Positions 11,401-18,683 of a DNA stretch of 23,972 bases are shown piece after piece. Source of the stretch: Chloromonas sp. AAM2. Its lineage: Eukaryota; Chlorophyta; Chlorophyceae; Chlamydomonadales; Chlamydomonadaceae. The stretch spans positions 1 to 23,972 of the forward strand of contig QAXH01003894.1 of NCBI GenBank assembly GCA_004335635.1, in the 5' to 3' direction. The notes under the pieces are model-generated. The model ran no database searches. It saw only the letters and a program-made list of their open reading frames with translations, and was not told where the DNA came from. Every line of letters begins with the position of its first letter. Position 1 is the first letter of the stretch. The position numbers were made by a program, and so were the translations under genes.

Positions 11401-11694
11401 ACCTATACCTCATCTGATCGCTATTTATGTTGTAGTGTGGCGGGTGTAGCACTCCCGCTTGCTAGTGACATACACAGAGCTGCCAATTGTCAGTAATGGT
11501 AATGGAATTCAAAAATCCAGATCCGTACTGGGCATTAGACTCAGATGGGCTTGTTTGCTCTTGCTATGCAGGTGCCCCTGGCTGTTCCCTTCCTGGCGTG
11601 TGGAGATCTTCAGGGCTGGGACGCATGTGCCAGCTATCCCTCGGGACCCGATGATTACGTGCAAAGCGCTGCGGATCTGCCAGCTGTGCAATAG
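8444..11694 (+). CDS. TRM7: tRNA (cytidine/guanosine-2'-O) methyltransferase, Trm7/FTSJ1 type
   Basis: SAM-dependent 2'-O-ribose methyltransferase of the FtsJ/RrmJ superfamily. Eukaryotic Trm7 modifies anticodon-loop positions 32 and 34 of tRNAs with partner proteins. Seven exons join in frame: 8444-8564, 9077-9126, 9636-9785, 10153-10238, 10463-10554, 10901-11094 and 11572-11694, giving 816 nt and 271 aa. The start has an ACCATGG context. Motifs are RARSAFKL (K28), [12 protein letters not shown] (SAM loop, 47-57), [11 protein letters not shown] (D123), GGTFVAKIF (K163) and SSIEAFVVC (E198), so the K-D-K-E tetrad is complete. [17 protein letters not shown] near the end is typical of cytosolic Trm7 and absent from mitochondrial or ribosomal FtsJ paralogues. 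The stop falls after LPAVQ, where family members usually continue with a Pro-rich VQPP tail. The protein is therefore either short at the C-terminus or has a further exon I could not locate. Confidence 0.95.
8804..8821. repeat. Dispersed 18-bp repeat, copy 1
   Basis: AGACCAAACAGTCTAGGC here, in Trm7 intron 1, is identical to 16900-16917 near the mS37-like gene. The flanks differ. It may be a remnant of a short interspersed element. Confidence 0.6.
9362..9660 (+). repeat. Degenerate copies of the Trm7 exon 3 boundary
   Basis: The intron/exon junction of Trm7 exon 3 (start 9636; GTGTTGAGTCGGCGG, then TTGTACTTGCCTGCC) is echoed twice in the preceding intron. One echo is at about 9393 (CCTTGAGTCGGCG, then TTATACTTGCCTGCC, with one base lost and the frame broken). 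The other is at about 9552 (GTATTGAGTCGGCGG, then divergent). Each is preceded by a CAG acceptor, and the first copy also shares the upstream CATG-x-CTGGCTG block found at 9610. This looks like an old tandem duplication of the junction. Confidence 0.75.
10247..10325. repeat. GT-rich 33-bp tandem repeat
   Basis: CACTCCTGATGTGTG occurs at 10247 and 10280 and is followed each time by a (GT)n-rich tract. A third diverged unit (ATCCGATGTGTGATG) follows from about 10308. The array begins eight bases after the 5' splice site of Trm7 exon 4 (10238/10239). Confidence 0.85.
10557..10605 (+). repeat. G-rich tandem repeat after Trm7 exon 5
   Basis: GGGCTGGGGTCAGGGT is followed by GGGGCTGGGGTTAGGGT and a GGCGGGGCAGGG tail, directly downstream of the exon 5 donor at 10555. 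The many runs of three or four G could form a G-quadruplex in DNA or pre-mRNA. GGGGTTAGGGT resembles a telomere repeat, but the tract is too irregular to call interstitial telomere. Confidence 0.75.
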
Positions 11695-12581
11695 CATTTT
11701 TGATGACCATTGCCACGACTTGTCCATGAGGGATGCAGATGTTGGCTGCTTGCTCATGAACACGCGTCAGTTTGCAGCTGTTTGCATGATGTTTTCCTGG
11801 AATGCTGATACGGTCACAAATCACCTGTTCCGTTTCAAAACAATTACAGTGCATTGCGCTACCACACGCCATGTGTAGGCATATGTAGATTGTAGAACCC
11901 ACAGAGCGAGACATGACACTGTCAGATGGCATTGACAGTACCCCGGGGACATTGCCTTTTCAAGTTCGGCCCGATTCTTCTATGATCCATTGTCCAAAAT
12001 CTGCAGCACTCCGTGCAAAACGTGATCAGTTGCATGGGATGCCACGTCACATCGCGTCAGACATTTTAATCTTCTGGGCAGCACTGAGAACATCACCCAC
12101 AAGCAGACGGTCATACACAGGGAACGAACAGAATTCATGGTGGCCTCACCATTCCAGCACAGTGGAGATCAACGCAGCAGACTGCCATAGTAGGCTGGTC
12201 CTTGCTGAACACTAACAAGAGCTCCATACTTGAATTGGTTCGGCTTGAATTGCATTACCATGCAACACATTTGAAAACCGATTTTGAACCAGTTGTTATC
12301 CATCTCCAGCCACCAGCTACAGCGAGACAGCCATGTATCAACGACGATGGTTGTCATCCGAGAAAGGCAGGGGATGATAACACACTGGCCATGCGCAGCC
12401 TGCTGACGCCGTCCCTGCTGCTGTTGTCAAGCCAGTATGCATAGCCAAAGTGACAGGTCACACGCGAGCGCTGCAGTGGTCACATCTTCCCATAGTGTCA
12501 CGTCTTCCCACAACATGCATTGCGGGCACACTCATATACCACACTCTAGAGACGCAGGGAACGACGTTGCCTGGGTCATGC
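11695..12581. other. Convergent intergenic interval
   Basis: This stretch lies between the stop of Trm7 (plus) and the stop of the WHEP-like gene (minus) and should hold both 3' UTRs. I see no further exon on either strand that continues the Trm7 tail or a synthetase catalytic domain, though a very short exon could escape inspection. Only scattered non-descript open frames occur. Confidence 0.5.
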
Positions 12582-13186
12582 CTACGCAGTTGCCCCCTCA
12601 GGCGTCCCTGCTGCCGTCAGGCCAGCGAGTACAGGATATGGTTGCGGTACAGCAGACGCACCCTCCCGCTCTCCCTCAGCCTGAGGAGCAGCGTATGCGT
12701 CTCTGAGGGCCTGCAGTTGTGCTGCTCTCTGCTTGAGCCCCTGAAGCTCGGCCACTGCATCCTGCACCTCCCGGTCCTGCAGCCAGACACGCAGTATTCT
12801 GCAGGACTACCAGGAAAGGCAACGTACAGTACGCTCGTTGATGTATCTGCCTTGATCTGACTGAGCACTGCTGATACCACAATTGGCTAAGCTAGGCGGG
12901 AAAATCAGGTAAAAGCGGCCTCAAGCCTGTTTGCCTGCCTGGCCAACCTGGATACCTGTGGTGGTCTTATGTATGCACGTCTGCCTGCCTGCTTGCCCCC
13001 TGCCCATGCTCTTATCGCCCACGCATGTCTGCATGTCTGACTAACGTCCACACCACAAACGTCCAATCCTATCCGCACCTTGTTTCCCCTGCCTGCCTGT
13101 GCCTTGAGTGCCTTGACAGCGTCCGCCTGACTGCGCACTGACACCAGGGCGGCCTCCACATCCCCAGCACTGGGCACCTGCGCCAT
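12582..13186 (-). CDS. WHEP-TRS-like helical hairpin protein
   Basis: Two exons, 13186-13079 and 12776-12582, join in phase 0 to give 100 aa. The start has a strong ACCATGG context. Residues about 9-62 form two amphipathic helices, VEAALVSVRSQADAVKALKA and DREVQDAVAELQGLKQRAAQ, linked by GRGNK. This matches the WHEP-TRS hairpin, an RNA- or protein-binding module appended to several eukaryotic aminoacyl-tRNA synthetases (Glu-Pro, Gly, His, Trp, Met). No synthetase body follows before the convergent Trm7 gene. A GTGCGT donor after residue Gly75 (12662/12661) could continue to an exon I did not find. Upstream, an in-phase alternative 5' end exists: 13748-13580 (Met then an Arg/Ser/Ala-rich, transit-like peptide) and 13418-13378, joining at 13177. 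That could add an organelle-targeted isoform. The hairpin is clear; the gene model is tentative. Confidence 0.45.
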
Positions 13187-14880
13187 GGTGTGTGGAGGTG
13201 CACAGCAGCTTGCCTAGCACGCTTATACTCAAGCAGTCACGCTGGTATACCACCAGTTGTGAGTTTGGTTTCTGTCGGTTTCTGTTTCTCAGCACAGAGA
13301 TGGCATCTGCACAGGGTTAGATGGGAGACACAGTAGCTGGGTGTGTGTTGGAAGGCACACCTGCCAGCATTGATTACCTGAAACTGGACACTGGGCTGCC
13401 CAAGGATGCAGTAGCTGGCTGGTGCAGCATTGCAATGTCAAACTCACACCAGGGCGGGGAGCAGAGTACTGGTTTTGGTAAAGAATGAAGAATTCCCTGG
13501 TAACTACAACAACGTAGTTGCAGCCCCTTTGTTTTCCTGCCCCTTTCTTTCCTATGCCCCGCACCACCACCCCAATCACCTTTGACGGGTGCAGTGCGGG
13601 CACACCGGGTCGGCCCACGCACCCGCTGGCGGGAAACCCCCACCGGTCCCACAGCAGAGCCTTGCCTAGCACACGACCTGGACGGAGGACCAGGGAGCAG
13701 CCAGGAACACACTGAGCATGTGTGTGGCAACAGGGCGGACGGCGGCATGTCCAGTGTTGCATCCTAGCAAATGCTTGTGCAGTCAAGAATGTGAAGTGAA
13801 AAAGTTAGTCTGCACCCTGTTTTGAAATGTGTATAAGCGTGTGTATGTAAATGTGTGAATGTGTACGTCAGCTTCTGCACCTTAGCATGAATGTGTATGA
13901 TGGAGAGCGATGAATGAAACACACAGAGCACGATGAATCAACTCCCCAATTGACTGACCGATTGGATGGCTGGCTTGTGAAAGAAAACGCCGAGCGCTTC
14001 CACACGACCCGGCCCTTTGTCACCTGCGCTGTCTGCTTCATTACATCAATATGGCTTTCTGCTACTGCGGATTTGCAGCTCCCTTGTCCTCACACCTTTG
14101 CAACCAACCCCTTGCCAGTTCCTTTCCAACCCCCCCCCCCATGCCTGCTGTCCTCTCTGCCCCACCTGTTGGCCATGCCATGCCACACACAATTCGTAGG
14201 CACGAGAGCAATCAGAGCAACCGGCGTCGCAATCTGTGTGGCCTTCCCCCCTTACCTGTTGGTGACGCCACGTCACACACAACGCAGTCCGCCACTGCCA
14301 GCTGGCGTGCATCGCTATCTCCTGCATGCTCTGATGGTGTCGAGGTGCTGAAGCAGCACCCTCTCACCCATTGCCAACTAGGTGCTTCGTTGGGAGCCAG
14401 AGCCGTGTACTGCAAACGACATACAAGCAGCTTAAGGGTTATTTCAAGTTGGAATTGGTTGCTGAGGCAGTTGATTTGGATTCAGTGCTCTGTGGCAAGA
14501 TGAATCTACAGGTGAATTTTCCGTAGGCCAAGAAGGGCAAAGCAAAGCAAGGAGGCCGAGTGGCCAAGCCACAGGTATCACGGCTTACGGCCATTCGGGG
14601 TACCAACTATAACCCAATGAAAAGAAAGAAAGGAGGGGTAATCCGTCGCATTCAAGCCTGTCTGCTTGCACTCCTCGCTTCAGGTAATCTTGTTCTCGCA
14701 GATGCAGTTGACATGGCCTGGTTGGACAGGCGGCTGCTGACAAGCCTACGAGCTAGTAATCTGGCAAGGTTGTGTGGCTGCATGTGACAGACCCTGAGCA
14801 TCATCGTGACTGCGACCAACAGCGACTGTGAATGGTGAAGTTCAGACAGTGACGCATACTTGTTGGATTGGCTTCCTCAC
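13187..14880. other. Interval of uncertain coding content
   Basis: Holds the possible transit-peptide exon of the WHEP-like gene (13580-13748, minus) and little else that can be supported. The plus-strand frame at 14401-14511 (TTYKQLKGYFKLELV, VDLDSVLCGKMNLQ) reads like coding sequence but ends at a stop 15 bases on, with no usable intron to bypass it. A run of nine C lies near 14127. It may contain the missing 3' exons of the MEKHLA/PAS-like gene to the right. Confidence 0.35.
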
Positions 14881-15864
14881 CTGCATAGCTTCGTCTGGCA
14901 GGGGCTTGGCCATCACGTGGCCCAGCTCCCGTCCAACCACTCCCCGAGCACCACCACCACCGCTGTGATCCATTAGCAGGGCGCGTGCTGCTGCGTTTGC
15001 ATACGTGATGGTGTGCCGCTGGTGCGGAGCGGTTGGCACGTTGCCTGAAGCAGCATGGATGGCCTGAACAGGCTCTGCTATTAGGACTACGCAGCGTAGG
15101 TCCTCTAGACTGGCTGGGACTTGAAGAAGGTCTTGGGTAGGGGTTAATGGCCTGTGCATGCAAAAACAGTTAGGAAGTTCGGGAAAAACTTCACTTGTCT
15201 GAGTGCTAAGGTTTTGGCAACTGAGTGAGTGCAATGTGTCAGCAATCAACAGTCAAACAATCGGGGCCTGAGGGTCTTACACAGCCGTTGTTGGGCCTTC
15301 GATGCTGATCTTCTTTTCAATCCGCCTTGGCTCGCCTTTGTCCGTGAGCCCCTCGCTTAGCTGAAGGTTAGCCTAGAGATGTATTGATTGAACTGCAAAC
15401 CTGCCAACAGTTGAGGCCGCATGTCATGTCTGCCTTCAGAACCACAACAACGCCCCGGCGCCTGACTAAACCCAAGCTGCAATCTCTTGTTCAGCTAGCA
15501 GAGATGCAGCACTACCTAAGAACCTGCCGGGACTTGAACTGACACGCCATCATCTGCGCCTGAAGAAATTCTCTATCGATGCTTACTTCTTAGTGGCACG
15601 CAAGAAGCTCTCCGCTAACAGCAGCAGCAGGCTTGCTGTCCTCAGGTCCACATCTTCTGGCTGCTGAGAGGGGGGGACAGATGCTGCAGCTGCAGCCCTG
15701 CAAGCTAATGTCATGTGCGGCCGTGCATGGCATATGAGTAATTCTGTAGCGCTCAAGTGCACATGGTGCCATTTTCTGACTGGTTTTGTGCGTGTGGAGG
15801 GAAGCACTGGCAGTGGGTGGGGTGATTGCACCAGGACATGCTGGCTAAGCTGCCCTGACAGCAT
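14881..15864 (-). CDS. PAS/MEKHLA-like protein, partial model
   Basis: Three minus-strand exons. The first, 15864-15587, starts with Met and contains PEDVDLRTASLLLLLAESFLRA. The second, 15372-15281, contains GEPRRIEKKISIEGPTTA. The third, 15151-14881, contains LRCVVLIAEPVQAI, HTITYANAAARALL, a Gly-rich linker and VVGRELGHVMAKPLPDEAMQ. Exons two and three join in phase. Exons one and two do not, so a small exon is probably missing. The pattern 'VVLI ... ITYANAAARALL ... GRELGHVM' matches the start of a PAS-type fold; the preceding Leu-rich helix suits MEKHLA proteins of plants and algae, where a similar helix precedes 'F-NYAN-AAL-LF'. The function of this family is poorly known; PAS folds bind small ligands or partners. 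The last exon ends at a clean CAG/GTGAGG donor, so the C-terminus lies further left and was not found. Confidence 0.4.
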
Positions 15865-16093
15865 GATGGCAAGGAATCAAAACGGAACTGCAAGCTACTC
15901 CAAAAGAAAGAGGAACTGCAGTCAGTGCAAAACAGGGAGCCATGCAAAACGGCTGGTCACGTGCTTTGCGCAAACTTCTTGTCGAGCAGCGCAATGGCTG
16001 GCAGCGCTGACCCCACGATTCATGTCGATAGCGAGGACAGGGCTCATGCCCACAGCACGCAGCTGAGTCCGATAACCGCGAGGACTCTCAACC

Positions 16094-17426
16094 ATGGGGG
16101 TCATCAAGAAGTTTATCATCACCAAAGAGCCAGACTTAAAGCGGACAGTCAAGAAGATTGTAACCGTCAATGCGCCTTGCACGGGCGAGATGGCGGCTCT
16201 GATGGATTGCTTTAGGGTGAGGGGCACACCTGAAGCACCATGCACGGTGCACCCTGCTCAGTCTTCAGGCTTGATGGTAACAACCAGGATGCACGTCTCC
16301 TTGTAATGCAGCGCTACGCATCCGGCACAGCTGATACTGCATGCGCACAACAACGACAGGCTCTTGCCTTGTGCGCAATGTCAGGGGTGGGTCTAGTGGG
16401 GCAGTCTATGTGATTCCACGCAGTGTATTGAACTGTATTGAAGTGCGCCTATCCCTTGATATGTAGCCCAAAAGAACGCAGTGTCCAGATGGCGTGGCAG
16501 CAGGGCATGCCCATTTTGGGGATGCAGCATGTGAGCAGCAAATGGTCTGGCTCAGGCACCCACAACACGAGCACGCCAGGCTTCGATAACAGCATCAGAT
16601 TTCACAGCATCCGTGCAACAACAACAGCAACGATTGCCACAGCACGAGAAATTCTACAGTCAGGCTGAGAAATTCACAATGGCCTTTGCTTGTGCATTTC
16701 GCAGAACAAGCCCAACGTCAGCCATACCAAGAGCACATATTACTCGGAGCTCGAGGTAGGTAAATCATCAATTGATTATCAGCACTTGCGGCTTCTCTCC
16801 CTACGTGTTACACGCAGACACAGGCTTTCACAGTTTCAGCATCGTGTCACGATGTTAGGACTTCATTGGCACGCCAGCAGCATGAGCGTGTCGTGCTGTA
16901 GACCAAACAGTCTAGGCGATTGAGACACACCTTATAGGTAAGCACAGATCACATGCGCAAGCAGGCGGTACACTCTCATGTAAGGTGTCTTACAAGGTGG
17001 CGATGCAGCCAACCTTGGCTTGCACATAATCTGGTGGCGCCTGTCATCACACTTATCCGTCTGACACATAAAAAGAAAAGAAATCATATCAGGGTGAAGG
17101 GGGTGGGACAACACACATGCACGCTTAGCAAGCCATGCAAGAGACGAGGCTAAAAGTCTGTGTCCTGACTCAGCAACTGTCCCAGGCGTCTCAACAGATG
17201 CTTTGCGTGTCTAGTGCATGTCATTCCATGTTGTCGTACATGACATTGAAGCACAGAGCACACAAACCAAGAGCAGGGCCACACCTGCAATTCAACAAGA
17301 ATACCTGCTTTTGCGGATTCTTCAAAGGTATCAACTGTGTTCAGTCAATGGCTCATGTCAATGGCATGTGTGGCGCGTCTCGTGATGCAGAGATTGGACC
17401 AGGCGTTCAAGCGCAGCGGATTCTAG
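16094..17426 (+). CDS. Twin-CX9C mitoribosomal protein mS37/MRP10/CHCHD1-like
   Basis: Four exons, 16094-16216, 16312-16386, 16705-16755 and 17391-17426, all in phase 0, give a complete 94-aa protein. The start has an ACCATGG context. Two CX9C motifs are present: C29-x9-C39 (PCTGEMAALMDCF) and C52-x9-C62 (ACAQQRQALALCAM), the helical-hairpin CHCH fold closed by two disulfides and imported through Mia40. The N-terminus is basic (KKFIITKEPDLKRTVKK) and the C-terminal tail (YYSELERLDQAFKRSGF) is charged. The pattern 'C-x3-M-x2-L-x2-C-(F/W)' in the first motif fits MRP10/CHCHD1 (mS37), a small-subunit mitoribosomal protein, better than COX assembly factors. Its size fits too. Other small CHCH proteins remain possible. 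The last two exons are only 51 and 36 nt. The CX9C helices sit on separate exons. Confidence 0.85.
16900..16917. repeat. Dispersed 18-bp repeat, copy 2
   Basis: AGACCAAACAGTCTAGGC, identical to 8804-8821. This copy lies in the last intron of the twin-CX9C gene. Confidence 0.6.
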
Positions 17427-18044
17427 ACGTGTAGCGACAAGCGGTGACAGTTTTGCAACACTGGGTACTGAGTGCAGACGTCAGGCCTAGCAACCAGCAG
17501 CACTGACTGTCACGGGAGCAGCACAGGGCAGTTTTTGTATTCCGGTTCGCGGCAACAGATATGCTCGGCTTCTCCAGCAGGGTTGTGCAAGCAACAGACG
17601 ACAATTCTAGGCTTGACTGTCAGTGTAGTTGCCTCCTTTTTAATCAGACCTTTATGTGTGCTTCAGTAGCCAGTAATCGCTGTTGATCTATCATTGCTTT
17701 GGAAGCTTCGACGGTTGCCTGCTAGGCACATCCAACGATGCAGGCATTCAAAGATGCAGTCTCAGCGCTGAGGTGCTGGTGTTATTATGAATAGGCTGCC
17801 TGAAGACACACACATGCACACGCATGCAGTGTCGGCAACTGCTGGCATTCCACACAACGCGATCAAAGCAAAGCAAGGATCAAAGCAAAGCAAGGATCAA
17901 GCAAAGCAAGGCTTGCACTGTGTGTGTTCACCTGTGCAGTTTGCTAAGCCAATTTTCCATATTACTGCGTTCTGTTGTGTTGGAATATGAACATTGAATA
18001 TCTTCAAGGTGATTTGGTATCATTCTGATGGTCGTATAACAATG
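17427..18044. other. Interval with no supportable gene
   Basis: Contains the 3' UTR of the twin-CX9C gene and the region downstream of the prim-pol ORF. Apart from the 17-bp tandem repeat at 17861-17910, I see no feature. Confidence 0.55.
17861..17910. repeat. 17-bp tandem repeat, three units
   Basis: GATCAAAGCAAAGCAAG at 17861 and 17878, then a 16-bp version at 17895 lacking one A. It lies about 135 bp beyond the end of the prim-pol ORF. Confidence 0.9.
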
Positions 18045-18683
18045 TCATGTGTCGGCACCAAGGTCTTGGAAGTCCTCGTGGTAGGTCAGGATGAAGTCGA
18101 CGAGGGCCTCTGGCAGGTCGAGAGGCGGCGCGTCGAACAGGTGGCGCACCCAGACCTTGTTGGGCGAGTGGGCGATGCTGATCACGCAGCCGGTGCCAGT
18201 GGAGCACACCGTCTTGACGTCAATGGGGAACGCGTTCAGCACGTCGCCGGTCACCTCATCACAGACCTTCAGGGGCTTGGCGTTGTCGTACAGGGGCATG
18301 TCTTCGCAGCGCCGGGTCCAACGGAAGAAGTAGTGGCGCCTCTTGACGGTCTCTTGCACGACCGTCTCGCGCATCTCTGGCACGAGGGCCTCGAGGTCGT
18401 CGACGGTCTGGTTGTCGTCGACGTCGATGACAATCAAGCCCGCGCGCGGCAGGATGACCAACCCCGTGGAGCAGTGGCTGCGCCCATGCGTCTCCCAGCT
18501 GTGCCAGAGCGCGGCGGTGCTCCTGCCCATGTGCGGCCCCCATGGCTGCTTGGATTCGGCCGGGGAGCTACCTGGATTGTTGCTTTTGGTCGGCTTGAGG
18601 ACGCACTCGGGACAGCGTTCCTTGAGGAACGCCTCCAACCTGGCCAGGTACTCCGGGAGCTGCGGCATGTGCCCCGACGGCAT
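18045..18683 (-). CDS. Prim-pol (archaeo-eukaryotic primase) domain protein
   Basis: Single-exon ORF of 212 aa from the first ATG (18683); the frame stays open slightly upstream. The domain resembles the bifunctional DNA primase/polymerase N-terminal domain (AEP superfamily) found in D5-type primase-helicases of nucleocytoplasmic large DNA viruses, in plasmids and in phages. Visible core: GLIVIDVDD (D87, D89; metal-binding motif I), KRRHYFF (H117; motif II), PIDVKTVCSTGTG (D155, K157; motif III and nucleotide pocket), then VISIAHSPNKVWVRHLF. An N-terminal KQPWGPHM segment is typical of the group. In motif II the small residue usual before the catalytic His is Arg. No helicase domain follows, so this is a stand-alone or truncated protein. 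The ORF is clearly GC-richer than its flanks and lacks introns, unlike every neighbour, which suggests transfer from a giant algal virus or other mobile replicon. It may be domesticated or a remnant. Confidence 0.8.
   Translation of the reverse strand: MPSGHMPQLPEYLARLEAFLKERCPECVLKPTKSNNPGSSPAESKQPWGPHMGRSTAALWHSWETHGRSHCSTGLVILPRAGLIVIDVDDNQTVDDLEALVPEMRETVVQETVKRRHYFFRWTRRCEDMPLYDNAKPLKVCDEVTGDVLNAFPIDVKTVCSTGTGCVISIAHSPNKVWVRHLFDAPPLDLPEALVDFILTYHEDFQDLGADT

Noticed and set aside
13914..14503. Long overlapping plus-strand ORFs (about 145-150 codons)
   Set aside because: Translations are low-complexity Pro/Leu/Cys-rich text without motifs, and the two frames overlap each other; they look like open intergenic sequence.
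15505..15560. Possible tRNA T-arm (TTCAAGTCC on the minus strand)
   Set aside because: The flanking bases do not pair into a 5-bp T-stem, and no matching acceptor or anticodon arms are present.
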